Of a DNA stretch of 64,000 bases, positions 44,591-56,012 are shown piece by piece. Position numbers and translations under genes: made by a program. Numbering within the stretch: the stretch's first letter is position 1; each line of letters starts with the position of its first letter. This DNA is from Agarophyton chilense (lineage: Eukaryota > Rhodophyta > Florideophyceae > Gracilariales > Gracilariaceae), in assembly GCA_030374765.1 (NCBI GenBank), contig JARGXX010000075.1, positions 682,001-746,000 on the forward strand, read 5' to 3'. The notes under the pieces are model-generated. The model worked only from the letters and a program-made list of their open reading frames with translations. It did no database searches and was not told where the DNA came from.

Positions 44591-45937
44591 TCCCATGGTT
44601 TTCCCACAACGCTGAATTCGTTACAGATCACGCCTACCACATCTCCTTCGCCTTATTGCGCGTACCCTCGCTTCTCTTCCGTGCCAGCTGCAATAAGAAG
44701 CGATCCTTGTTTCGATACGTTCGTTCCTTATTTGAGAAGCAGTGCGTCTAAATTGCTTCGACGCCAGATTCGCCGCCTCTCAACGTGAGGCGCTTAAATC
44801 CGCCGGTTCGTCTGTCTTACACGAGGCCGGTCTCAAGGATGTTTCGAGTGCTGGGTCGATAGGTCGTGCGGGATTTGTTTCTCCATCTCAACTCTCGTGT
44901 TATAAACTCACCGGTCAAGCTGGAAAACCCTAACGACCTTACCCATTGCGAGAGAGATTCTATTCGCTCCAGACATTTTCAGACTGTGTCAAATACAGAC
45001 ATTTAGCATCAGTTTGCTGATACCGTCGATCCCTTCGCCTTTTATGGTGGAAAGTTCGTTGTGGAGCACAGTGACACTGAATTTGCGTCTGAACTAGAGC
45101 CTGAACGAGAAGGTTCTTAGGCTCAATTTCAGCACGGTCACGTGCCTCGCGATGGTCTCGTTTCGTAGGAATAACTGTGGCATCTGATCAGCGATGTACA
45201 GCACGCGCACCGACAGGAACAGGAACCGGCCCCCGAACAACTTCAACACACTCCCTCCTCAGATATACCGGACACTATTTAAATGGTTGCTGGTGCGACT
45301 TCGAAGGAGATTCATTTGCTTCAACTTATCAGCGTGCAGTCTCAGATTTAGGCCAGTCTCGGCAATCTCGACCGAAAAGTCTCCGAACCATATAAAACTT
45401 TGCCCCAATCACCTCCCGACCATCGTCAGCAACCAGAGCAATTATACGATGACCATACCAGTCACCAGTCACCATGATCATCATTATGATGGAAGTGATG
45501 GGGAAGAGTTTGATAAAGCTCCCGAGTATAAGCTCGGTACAGAATGCCGTGTCGAATATGTCAAGTTACCGATGCAGATAACGAACAGGCAGTTTGCGGA
45601 AATTGCTCTTATCATGTATTGCTATGGTGTTTTTCTAATTGCACCGAAACGATTTATGGACAAGAAATGGAGAGCAGTTAAATCCGAGACGAACATATAC
45701 CTCAACTCTATAGCGTTGATAATTACATTTTACTCCCCAGAGTACCTGGATACTGTCATGGCTGTGATTACTCCATTTCCCGAATGTCTGTTGCATCTTC
45801 TGATCCTGCGGGCTCTTTGCAAGACCATAGAACGCAGAGAGTGGAAGATCTCAACAGAGCTGCACGAACCAATTGAGTTCCTCACTCCATTTCTTTGGTC
45901 GCATGATTCTCTAATGATGGTCGTGGTCGTCCTGTAG
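44591..45937 (+). other. Hypothetical coding region, possibly a diverged accessory ORF
   Basis: The best piece is the frame ending at 45937 with an internal Met at 45449 (MTIPVTSHHDHHYD), about 163 residues, predicted mostly helical. I do not recognise it. Weak resemblance to the Gypsy accessory ORF exists in order: a proline-rich N-terminal stretch (about 44600-44700), GGKFVVEHSD near 45049-45080 against GGYFPDGILEH, a YCYGVFLIAP block near 45618 and a LILRALCKTI block near 45800. These are short and may be chance. The Met-started segment is open; upstream parts contain stops. Confidence 0.3.
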
Positions 45938-46178
45938 AGCACGAATGTGCAACAGAGTATGCAAGAAAAGGACCATGTCTCATTCGAAAATCAAAGCAAC
46001 CTGGGCGCCTGTAAACTATAAAGTGTCCTACGTTTTGCACCGCTTCAGGAAATCTAAACACGCTTAAATCTACAACAGACTGCTACTTAAGCGTAACAAC
46101 TTCGCTTTCAACCGTCTACCCCTCTCTCACCCACTCAGCTCTCCAGCCTCTCACTGCTGTTCATCAATACAAGTCCAT

Positions 46179-46852
46179 TGTTGAGTATTTAGGTCGACAG
46201 CCACTCCGACCTCCTGGGAAGCTTGGAAATAGTGGAAAACCAAAAGTGGATTTTAAGCATGGGCCCTTTTGGACACCCTCCGTGGAAAAACGCATATGCG
46301 CCTCATCTCAATCTCAACGTGAAACGGCCATCTGATTGGCTACTGCAAATGCCCTCAGGCAACGTGGTATGAACAAGTGTTCTGGTTCTAATGGGGCGTG
46401 TTGGGGCTTCCGCCCAAGTGGAGCCATCCGAATGGACGAGAGCGCTGAATGAGAACGGGCTATGCATTTGGAGTGAATATGCGAATGGGGGCTGGATATT
46501 GGGTTTGGCCGTGACAGCCGAATCTGGGCTGCGCGGGGCGGTTGGCATTGGCGCACCACTTTGGATGATTTTTTGAGGTTTTATTAGTTATGATTTATGT
46601 TTGAAATTGTTTTGGCGGGCAACTCCTCGTCGCACGGTGGCAAGCTGTGAGACGTGGGTGAACCGCCGACGGTCAACACCGACGGTGGAAGTGCGTGCAA
46701 GGTAGTTATAGTTGTCAATGACGATCGCCGACGACCATAGTAAATTGTCAAGGCTGACTACCTTCATTTGTTTTTCTTCTTTTACTTTCGTTTCCTTTTA
46801 GTCTTTTTCTTTCTTGTCCTTTTCCTTTTCCTAACCTGCGCTCATTTTGTGA
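46179..46852 (+). repeat. Solo LTR of the Copia-3 family, plus orientation
   Basis: 674 bp, starting TGTTGAGTATTTAGG and ending ATTTTGTGA; it is the inverted counterpart of the LTRs at 34619, 56013 and 62636. Flanks TCCAT (46174-46178) and TCCCT (46853-46857) are a likely 5-bp target duplication with one change. It carries CGCATATGCG at 46291-46300. It is more diverged than the other copies. Confidence 0.85.
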
Positions 46853-46897
46853 TCCCTAAACTCTTTCGGCCTTCTCTTCTTCTTCCCACACATCGCA

Positions 46898-47024
46898 ATG
46901 GCTCGTACCAAGAAAACCGCCCGTAAGTCCTTATGAGGAAGGGCCCGCGTAAGCCGGTTGCCACCAAGGCCGTGCGCAGGTCCGCCCTCGCCATCGGTGG
47001 AGTCAAGAAACCGCAGCTTTTCAG
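46898..47024 (+). pseudogene. Histone H3 5' fragment
   Basis: ATG 46898 opens MARTKKTARKS, the histone H3 tail with Lys for the usual Gln at position 5. A one-base loss then shifts the frame; in the shifted frame the DNA encodes PRKPVATKAVRRSALAIGG and VKKPQLF, which matches H3 up to the residues before the globular core. The match ends at AG|GTGAGA (47024|47025), a good splice donor, so the fragment looks like a first exon. No second exon was found. Histone H3 packages DNA; this copy cannot encode it. It begins 46 bp after a solo LTR. Confidence 0.82.
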
Positions 47025-47500
47025 GTGAGAGTGAAGTGTATTAGTATTTCTGGCTGTTGAATGCACCCGTTCTGCGATGAAGACTGGGGTTTGTGAATCG
47101 CGGGTGAAAAGTCCGACGATAAAAGTCTGGCTTTCTGGCGGTGTCAATATGAGGTCGTCGTCTGTGGCAGGAGTGGTAATGCTGGACGTAGAGAAATTGG
47201 GGTAGTGCATACTTGGAAAGTGCATGAGTAGTTATCTTGCGTAGGAACCCTTTTAGACACTATTGGATTTCTTGGAGCACCTTGCAGTCTGCATCAGTGG
47301 TGCCCGTGATCATCAGACAAGGTACTCTTTGGGGAAGGTACATGAGGGGATCTATCTCAACACCTCAATTATTTCAATGGGCAAACAAACCATATTCGTA
47401 CACTCAACTACTTGCGTAATGTCGGAGCATGAAAATCTATGTGTGCAAAACCCTAACAAAGAAAAAAAAGAAGTCGCGTTTAGTTCTCTACATAACGCAT
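47025..47500. other. No gene recognised
   Basis: Only short frames without motifs. No continuation of the H3 core was found in any frame. Confidence 0.45.
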
Positions 47501-49790
47501 TTATCCACAAGCTTGAGCTCGCGTAAAACAATGTATTGACCTATACTCATCCAAGACAGAAATCATTTCAGAAACTTCAGGTAGTTGCAAGTCTTCGTCG
47601 CCCACGTTCTCCCAGTCCATTCTGTTCTCCCCTTCAATGTCTTTCTCTTCAGAAACATACCCACTACCAAAGTACGACACATTTGCATTTTTCGTGATAT
47701 TCCCGTTGGTTGCAGTGCTTGGAATCACAGTGGCGTTCGTTCGCTGAGGTTTCTCGGCAGATGCTTTCTTTGATACAAAGAGAGAGCTATTAAAAGCGCA
47801 GAAGATCATCTTACTCACCTTTTCTGGATGAATAAGATTGAAGATCGGTGTTCTGATTCTTCCTTGCATTCTGCATTCTCTTTCGACGCTCGAAGAGAAC
47901 AAACTTATCGATAGTGTCCTCAGCACAGACGCACGCAGCGAAGACCTATCTTCGTTTTGCATCCGATGAACTGTTGTTATATTCCAGTAGGCAAGAAGTA
48001 CATCTCCTGTATTTGCTTTGCTGAGCTGAGTAGTCCAATATGACCTCAATAAAATGAAGTCTTCGAAAAGTCATTGAACTTCTCCGTCAGCGCCACCAGG
48101 TTTCTCAAGTTTCTGAGTGGGCGGAAAAACACTCGACATCAGAAAAGAGCGTATATGCTTCAGTATGTGAGAGCGAAACAATGACACTTCCTTTGTGGCG
48201 CTACGGAAATCTAGACAGAATGCGACATAATGCAAAGAGTTGAGGAGCGAAATCCTTCTCCCAAATTTCTGCAGCCGGCAGGTGTAAACCCCCTGGACCT
48301 GATTTATCCTCTCTTAAGTGAAGAATGGCGTGACAGGAAGCTGCTTCAGTTGTTCTCCCAGCTGGGGGGTGGCGGGAAGCACCTCAAAAAGTAGAGAACT
48401 CTTGTCGTCAAATATGCGCAGGTATATGCAAACCATCGGCAATATGTGATACACATCACGACACTTCTCATAAAGTGCATTATCCTTCACGGAGTACTCA
48501 AACAACGAACGCATACTTTCGTTCCGAGCACAATACAGGGCGGACGCAAAGTCGGATCATTCCACAAGCTTCTTATACACCTCTTTGCTTCTTAGAAATG
48601 GTCTAAGCATTCTTTCAGAGCTGGCAAACCGCGTTGTAGAAATTTTGACGGGTAGAACTGCAATACGAGGAGGGAGTGTCCTATCACACGTATCCAGCTC
48701 TTGTGTGGAGGCAACGTAGCCACTGCTCTGCTGTGTGAGGTTGTGTGCTTCTTTCAACTCTTTAAAACGAAAGTACAACTTGGGACGGTTTCTCAACTCT
48801 TTGAATATGGTTGAAAGGGTGAAAAGTATCTCCTTTACCCACGGCACTGCACCGATGTCCTGCATCAGAACATTCCCCAAATTCGTTTGATCTTGAGAGG
48901 GTGTCAGGTAGTTGTACTTCTCAGACATTTTTTTATTTGGCTCTCACACAGCAGATCGTGTTGTCGCTCGTACTCGCGCAGATGCGCGGCATCCTACCGT
49001 TGTTCCACATAGCGCTTGCCACAACTTCAGCGTATAACGAGGCGTTGCAGGATTGCGCCCCAGTGTATATACAGCGGAAAAAGAACGTGCGTCGAGGTCT
49101 CTTCACGCCGGTGAGTGACAGCAAGATGTTTAAAACGCTCTAGAAATTTGAATCAGTCCATCCGTCGATAACAAGCGTCCCGTAGCACTGCGATAGAGCA
49201 GCACAAATAGAACTTTTTCCGCGATCTCGCACCGATTCGTAGTAAGCGTCAAGGTTCTTTTCAGACATCTTAGCGACCGTAGGTACCTGTTCTGATAAAG
49301 CAGGATTCGCGAGCCTTATTAATTGATACAGTTCATCTTCTCCCTCCCTTCAGTTTAGCACAGAAAAGGGAAGCATGTGATTGTCGACAAAAGAGGTGAA
49401 AAGCTCGTTGAGCTTGGATCGCTTCTGATAGGAATCCCAACTCTCCTCACTCAGATTATTGGGTTTCAGGGGTTTTCTCTTCCCTTCAACATCTGAGTGT
49501 AGATTTGGATCTGAGTTTTCGGTCATCTTCAGACGTTTGCGGTTCTTCGATGGCGTGGTAGGTATACCGAAGCACATCGAAAAACGTCTGAGTTTCCTAT
49601 AGTAACTTGCCCAAATGGGATCCTGTACCAGTCTTTTTTTCATTTGTCTGCTAGTTGCATCGCACTTCAGGAGATGTCTACCCAATTGGGTGGCATTGAC
49701 TGTCGATGCATCAGATTCAAAGGAGCAGCACTGACACGTTGCGCGTTTCCGGACGGCATTCAAGTTGTCTGTGTAAAATTCAACATTAAA
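47501..49790 (-). pseudogene. hAT-family transposase relic with BED zinc finger
   Basis: In order on the minus strand: a BED-type finger (CQCC...HLLKC, about 49640-49740), a basic linker, a DUF659-like catalytic start (YGTLVIDGWTDS near 49160-49200), the block DIGAVPWVKEILFTLSTIFKELRNRPKLY near 48750-48860, then LRIFDDKSSLLFEVLPATPQLGEQL near 48350-48420, and the C-terminal hAT dimerisation region (LLAYWN, then VLRTLSISLFSSSVERECRMQGRIR near 47840-47990). Two frames are used, with a shift near 48930 and stops at 49350-49352, about 49142 and 48557-48559, among others. Active hAT transposases cut and paste DNA with 8-bp duplications; convincing terminal repeats were not found here. Confidence 0.82.
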
Positions 49791-52093
49791 GCAATGCTCA
49801 GTCCACTAGCTTCTCTTTCGTCCTACCCGGCTGCCGGAATCGGGAAGTGAGCCTTCCGAGTTTTGTGCGTTGGATGAAATTTCTGTCATGCAGTTTGCAG
49901 GAAAACTCTTGACCGGAGGTTTAGTAGAACTGCGGGTTTCGGGGAGGCAACGATTACAGCTCGCGGAAGGGAAGGAGTGGAGCGGAGATGGGGTTGTAGT
50001 GTTGTATCTGCGACTCGCAATATGGCAGTACGGCAATAAACGTCTTTATATTGGGTTTCTGGCGCCACAGAGAAGAGTTGTTCTGGCGCCACCGGGAAGA
50101 GCTGGAACTGAAAGTAGCTGCTCTATTTTCTGAAGCCACTGATTAAACAGGCCTCCGCAGAAAGGATACGTCAAGATTATAAGACTCTAATGCATGCTCA
50201 ATCTGGACCATAAAAGGGATCCAGTGGAACAATTTCAACTTTGCCGCCATACTTGAATGTTTTCGAGTTCACTCAGGCATGCACTAACTTCGGCCTGTTC
50301 TGTGGATTCCACGCCCCTTTCACTTCGCGCTCACAATAGGGATCATCTCAGGTTGAGGTCATGGAAGGTGGTGCGTCGTGAACGGGTCGCCGGGACGAGG
50401 GAGGCGGTGGGATCGCCTACTGCTGGGCTACGACCGTGAGGGCGACCGTAGCAATGCGATGACGGTACAGCAGAACGACGGCACACTCCAGCGCAAAATC
50501 TAGCAGACAGATTTTGGGGCCATTCTTGTGGAGTCCGGTTCTTAGTAGAATTGAGTTTTACCGGAAAATGGACATACACGTTCAATCGGTATATACGTGT
50601 GATAAAGTGGACGTCAGTGGTTCCAATGGAATACTGAAGTTCACTTTCTTACTACTTTCCACTGAAAAGTTTCTAGTGGTAGAAACTACAGACTTGAAAT
50701 ATATATCTTGCATAGTCTACTCTAATTGCATAAAGTGATATCGTGTTCACGTGTACTACTATTCACTGTTATCCAAAAACTCTGCGAGAATACTGTAACT
50801 GTTGGCGCCTTTGCCTATATTGTCATTTATTGCCGTGACATTGGAAACAAGCAATAAATTTTTGGAAGTCATGTGTACTACACACTCCTTGCAGAGGGTG
50901 GTGGAATACATGGGCCGCTGCGCAGTGAAACTAAAACGAACGAGCCCAAAGAGCGCACGCAAGAGTTGCACACGCTGGGAAGGGTAATTACCGTCCCGAA
51001 ATCGTTGAAAGGGCTACTGCAGACATGAAAAACGTGTACATCACATGTTTGAGCTTCATCCGTGCTGCTGGGCCCAGAACACGCCATGTGTGTACTGCAG
51101 ACTTACCCCCACGTTTAGGAAGTTTCAATATCACATCCTTAACCAGGGTTTTTAAATTTATACACGGATATAGGTTCCATAATGTGACTCATACAATAGT
51201 ATCATCCCGACAGGTTCATTGTCGTTTTCTTTCGTGTAAGGGTCAGCCGGAACCTTCTTGGCGGATGTACTTGTGCTTCCCGCTTCGCACGGGAAAGTAG
51301 TTTGTTTCAATGACTAGGATAAGTTCCTAACGGGCACAGTACAAATTTGCGTAGCGGCCACCCTAACAGCGTTTTTTTTTCAGAGTTGTTCTCAAAGAAT
51401 ATGAAGTTAAGAGAGCGAATTTATGCGAACATTACCATCTCCAGTTTTTCTTCTGTCTCATTATCAGACGGATCTGTTCGATCCCAATCCATGGAGTCCG
51501 AGAGAAACTGGAGTAGAATTGCCCGCTTACACCTCCTTCTTTGGGTTCGATACGAGGTATGTGTAACAACAGTCGGCGGTACTATCTCCAGTAGAAGCCG
51601 TAGCGGTTGTCCGAGATGGTACGTAATTATCCTTCGGTGGAACTATTGTTCCATGGTGGTCGGATAAACCGCGATGCGGATGCCGTCGTACCGAGGGTTG
51701 GAGGGAGCGCGGGACGTTCGCATAGATATTGTCCGGTATTGCTCGTCCTTCGCCCACAGAGCTCAGCACAGGGATTTTTTCTTTGTCAAATTGGGGGCTC
51801 GATAAAATAAATCGCGTGATGTTTGTTTATACTGATTGTAACTTTTAACTACAACGGTATTTTTTGAATAAAGACTAGCCTGCAGAGTCCACTGTCATCC
51901 GGAGAAAAATTGGAACGACATTACTTGTTATAATTGTAATATTTCTTATGTAAGAACACATATAAACCATCGTGTAATTGAGGGAGCGATTCGCGAATGC
52001 TCGTTGTCACAGCCATGCATGTAGTAGTTCTACGTATGCTCTGTTGAGCTACGGACTACAAGAACTCTTTCTCCGAACTGTTTCTTCCCCGTT
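49791..52093. other. No gene recognised
   Basis: Open frames here are short and without family motifs on either strand. No LTR ends, tandem repeats or RNA genes were noticed. Confidence 0.45.
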
Positions 52094-52536
52094 TCATGAT
52101 ATGAACCGGAAGGGGTAACTATCCAGTTTTGTCTGTTCTGCGATTGCTAGAGGAGGCTGTATTTTCGAAAGAACGAGTTTAAATGGAGACAGAGATGTTA
52201 CCCGATGAAAGTGGCGGTTGGACGTATAGTAAATTACATAAGTGTAGATGTCCCAATATTTTTGGTGACCCGCGATGTAAGATCTCACGACACTGATTAC
52301 TGTTTGGTTAAATCTTTCCTGCTGCACATTAGTTTCGGAATGAGAGGTTGGTGTAAGCAAATTAAGTATATCTTGGATTCGGCATACATCCTCCAAGAAC
52401 GTAAATATAAAAAGAGATTCGCTGTGGCAAATTAACTGCACTAGGGAGCCATAAACCGACACGCAGAGGGTCACGCACGCTTTCCCTTGCGTGGCTCTCG
52501 TAATTTTCTTCAGTGGGATGGTTCATACCAACTTTT
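52094..52536 (-). pseudogene. Gypsy integrase relic, cut by Copia-1
   Basis: The minus strand encodes FLEDVCRIQDILNLLTPTSH, then QQERFNQTVISVVRSYIAGH and SLSPFKLVLSKIQPP, which align with the Gypsy-1 integrase core. The catalytic Glu block reads VQQERFN. The piece upstream (52475-52536) matches the TVPLRKIS...VFVYG stretch with changes. It ends where the Copia-1 LTR begins, and I could not find its continuation on the other side of Copia-1. Confidence 0.85.
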
Positions 52537-53223
52537 TGATGGAAAGGGAAAGGCTTAAGGAAAGGTTGAGGGATGAAAGGAAAGTTCGCCAGCTCTGGTT
52601 TGGATTTACTTGGAGGCGCTCAAACTTTCAATTATATACTACTTCAAAACCACAGCTGTCTAGACTCCAACCCAAAGTAAACCTTAGACTACAAAGCAGG
52701 GACACTCAATACTACCAATCATATTCAAGCATGACATTAACCCTAGTCAATGTTCATTGCAGCGCACAACAAGGCAATATACAGTGCACAGCCCATAATT
52801 ACACTGACGTGTGCACAAATTCAATATGCCAGCACACACTACTTGCAATCCGCCTCCATACACATTCACGTTCCAGCACAGTACACCAAGTCTTCTGTAA
52901 TACACATGTCACGTCTCTTCTCCAAGTACATTCGTTACACCTTGTGAGATGTGTTCATAGTACACCAGCTGGACATGTTGAACGGCGTGCACAGTAGTAC
53001 AAGTAGACCACGTACACACGTGTCCCACAGACAAACCCAATAGTGCCGTACCACTTGTACACACCACATTGCATTTGCACATTTGCAGTAGCCAATCACA
53101 GCCCGAGTTCACAATGAGATCCGACTGACACGCATATGCGCTTTTCCAGAGGCACCCTCCAAAACAGCCCATGCTCCCCTGCACTTTTGGTTTTCAGTGA
53201 CAGCACAGGGTCAACAGCCAACA
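52537..53223 (-). repeat. Copia-1 3' LTR
   Basis: 687 bp; on the element strand it begins TGTTGGCTGTTGACC and ends CCATCA. It is homologous to 59159-59846 and 35417-36085. About 90 bp from its start it carries CGCATATGCG (53131-53140) and an inverted CCAAT box, also found in Copia-3 LTRs. Confidence 0.92.
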
Positions 53224-53243
53224 CTCCCTCTCTGTCACTGATT

Positions 53244-56012
53244 TCAAAGGTCTAGGTGTCGGACGCCACTGTCTTCACGGAACCTCTCGTGCTTCACACG
53301 GCAAAGTGGTTTGTTGAGCATATCGGCAGTCATGCAATCGGTAGGGCAGTAGAACAACACAATCGACTTGTCACGTAGAGCTTCTCGAGTAAAGTGAAAA
53401 CGAATGTCGATATGCTTGGTACGCTTGTTGACAACGCCATTTCGGGCAAGGTCAATGCACCCTTGGTTGTCAACATATACAGGCGTTGGTTCAACAAGCA
53501 ACTTTACCGAATCGTCCACTTCTACTCCAATGACTATGCCGATGCCATTCCACAAACGCGTAAGCCAGATGGCCTCTTTGGAACCACTGCACAGACTCAC
53601 ATACTCAGCTTCAGCACTAGACAGTGCAACCACTTCTTGCTGACGTGAACACCATGACACAGGACCTCCAGCCATCATGAACAAGTACCCACTGGTAGAC
53701 TTGCGGTTTGCAACATCGCCTGCCCAGTCAGAGTCCACGTAGCCGTGAAGTGCCAAATCGGTGTTTAAGCCGTAGGTGAGACCAAATGTACAAGTACCGT
53801 TGAGATAGCGAAGCACACGTTTGACTGCCTTCCAGTGAATCTCTCCAGGTTTCTCAACATACTTGGCAAGTTTGGACACCGCGTATGAGATATCTGGACG
53901 AGTTCCTACAGACAAGTACATGAGACAGCCAATTGCCTGACGGTACGGCACCTCCCTGAGTACATCCTGAATCGCAGACAAGTCCATGCCAACTTCCATT
54001 GGAGTGTCAACTGGTTTGGACTGGTGCATGCCAAAACGTTCCAAGACCTTTTGTGTGTACGCAGACTGAATCAGATACATCTCTTGCTTAACTCTGTCAC
54101 GGTGGATCTCGAATCCGAGTACCATGCGAGCTTGATAGAGGTCTTTCATGTGGAACCGAGACGACAGCTCTGCCTTTACACGATCCATTGTCTTCATGCT
54201 CGGACTTGCAATAAGCAAGTCATCAACGTATAGAGCAATCAGAACAACAAATCCCAGTATCTTTCCGCTGTACACACACTCATCTGCGTCATTTGGCGTC
54301 AACTGCATCTCCTCAACAAGGAACGAGTATATCTTTGCATGCCACTGTCTGGGTGCCTGTCGTAGCCCATAGATGGCTTTCTTAAAACGACACACCAGAT
54401 CCTCGTTACCTTGCTGAACAAAACCTGTTGGCTGCTCCATGTACACTGTCTCCTCAAGGTCACCGTTCAGAAAAGCTGTTTTCACATCCATCTGGTGCAA
54501 ATGAAAGTCTCGTACAGCAGTCACTGACAGAATCATCCTGATCGAGGTAAACTTAACAACAGGTGCATATGTTTCAGAAAAGTCAACACCCTCAATCTGC
54601 AGGAATCCTCTAGCAACCATACGAGCCTTGTACCTGATAGTTGATTCACCAGATGGTGCTGCTTCATACTTCTGCACATACACCCACTTGGACGAAATCA
54701 CGTTGCTGTCTGCTGGCCTTGGCACTAAGTCCCATGTGTTATGGTTAATTAGTGACTGGTACTCACTCTTCATTGCCTTCTTCCATGCTTCAGAATCAGG
54801 ACGTGACACAGCATCATCATATGACGACGGGGTGTCATCACTGGCAGTGAGTAGAGCAGTTGCACGCCACCATGAGCTCGGCTTCCTACGTTCACGCGTG
54901 GACCTACGAACAGGTTGTGTCTCATGCACTACAGGCTCAACTGGTGTATCAGCTGCGGAATCATCAACAGAGCTGTCAGAAGCATCATCAGAGTCAGGCA
55001 AAGGCGCAGAAGGGTCATCATCGCTGGGTCCACTAGATGTGTCAGATGTAGAGGTATCATGTGGACTAGACATATTACTAAAGTCAATGTCTGCGTAGTC
55101 CTCTTCCTCATGGCTAAACTGGTTGTCTGAGCCCGAAAACTCATCAAACCGTACATCTCTTGACACAATCACCTTTTTCTTTTCAGAGTCCCACAACTTG
55201 TGTCCGTGAGACCCTGGGGTGTACCCAATAAAGATAGCTTCCACACCACGCTCCTCTAGCTTCTTCAGCTTATGATCCACAACCTTGTACCAGCATCGGC
55301 TCCCAAACACACGCAGGTTGCTCACATCAGGCTTCGGACCATGCCACAGTTCATATGGTGTAACACTACTTGGAAGAGCTTTGCAAGTCACACGGTTGCG
55401 CACATACACTGCAACATTCAGTGCCTCAGCCCAAAAGTGCTTTGGCAATTTCTTGTGACATAACATCGATCTGACCAAGTCCATGAGTGTGCGGTTGAAC
55501 CGTTCGGCAAGTCCATTCTGCTGAGGATTGTAAGGCACAGTTCGCTGATGCTCAATACCGTGACGTTCAAGTTCTTTGGTAAAACGATGTGACAGATATT
55601 CACCACCGTTGTCAGTGCGCAATGCTTTGAGCACACTCTCACGTGCGGTGATGGTTTTCACTTGTCTGCCAGTTTGGTTTTGAACAAACTTGAGCCACCT
55701 TAGGAACATCTGGAACACCTCATCCTTAGTTTTGAGCATGTAGAAGAAGCAGAAACGACTGTGATCATCGATGAATGTGACGAAGTAGTGCGAGCCTCCC
55801 AAGGATTTCACACTTACTGGACCTGACACATCGGAGTGAACAAGTTCCAGTACGTGTTTTGCTCGTTCCCCCCCTTGCTTGGGAGTCGGAGCACGGGTTG
55901 CTTTTCCTACTACACATGAGCCACACACATCTGAATCCTGCGCAATGTCTACAGTGAGCCCTGACACAACCTTGTTTCGAGCCATATGCTTGATACCATC
56001 CACATTCACATG
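53244..56012 (-). CDS. Copia-1 pol: integrase, reverse transcriptase, RNase H
   Basis: About 921 residues are open from the pre-integrase domain (NVDGIKHMARN; zinc site continuing in DVCGSC) to a TAG at 53244-53246. The integrase has Asp in HSDVSGP, Asp in RTDNGGEY and Glu in GLAERFN. An acidic Asp/Ser linker follows. RT has LHQMDVKTAFLNG and the catalytic ALYVDDLLIA; RNase H has DSDWAGDVANRKSTSG, SSAEAEYVSL and KHIDIRFHF. The frame is the C-terminal part of a gag-pol polyprotein and has no start of its own: the first codon of the open stretch is the Val of the HVNVDG block. The solo LTR plus duplication (678 bp, a multiple of three) keeps frame with gag but contains stops. Confidence 0.92.
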   Translation of the reverse strand, partial: HVNVDGIKHMARNKVVSGLTVDIAQDSDVCGSCVVGKATRAPTPKQGGERAKHVLELVHSDVSGPVSVKSLGGSHYFVTFIDDHSRFCFFYMLKTKDEVFQMFLRWLKFVQNQTGRQVKTITARESVLKALRTDNGGEYLSHRFTKELERHGIEHQRTVPYNPQQNGLAERFNRTLMDLVRSMLCHKKLPKHFWAEALNVAVYVRNRVTCKALPSSVTPYELWHGPKPDVSNLRVFGSRCWYKVVDHKLKKLEERGVEAIFIGYTPGSHGHKLWDSEKKKVIVSRDVRFDEFSGSDNQFSHEEEDYADIDFSNMSSPHDTSTSDTSSGPSDDDPSAPLPDSDDASDSSVDDSAADTPVEPVVHETQPVRRSTRERRKPSSWWRATALLTASDDTPSSYDDAVSRPDSEAWKKAMKSEYQSLINHNTWDLVPRPADSNVISSKWVYVQKYEAAPSGESTIRYKARMVARGFLQIEGVDFSETYAPVVKFTSIRMILSVTAVRDFHLHQMDVKTAFLNGDLEETVYMEQPTGFVQQGNEDLVCRFKKAIYGLRQAPRQWHAKIYSFLVEEMQLTPNDADECVYSGKILGFVVLIALYVDDLLIASPSMKTMDRVKAELSSRFHMKDLYQARMVLGFEIHRDRVKQEMYLIQSAYTQKVLERFGMHQSKPVDTPMEVGMDLSAIQDVLREVPYRQAIGCLMYLSVGTRPDISYAVSKLAKYVEKPGEIHWKAVKRVLRYLNGTCTFGLTYGLNTDLALHGYVDSDWAGDVANRKSTSGYLFMMAGGPVSWCSRQQEVVALSSAEAEYVSLCSGSKEAIWLTRLWNGIGIVIGVEVDDSVKLLVEPTPVYVDNQGCIDLARNGVVNKRTKHIDIRFHFTREALRDKSIVLFYCPTDCMTADMLNKPLCRVKHERFREDSGVRHLDL

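Noticed and set aside
44240..44788. Repeat-rich open frames on both strands as protein genes
   Set aside because: They follow a degenerate tandem repeat that leaves several frames open at once; no conserved protein is evident.
47296..50140. CAGTGG at 47296 and its complement at 50135 as possible hAT terminal repeats
   Set aside because: Only six bases match, and the flanks do not form an 8-bp duplication.
53394..53648. Plus-strand open frames inside Copia-1 pol that recur in Copia-2
   Set aside because: They are shadows of the pol reading frame; they recur because the two pol genes are nearly identical.
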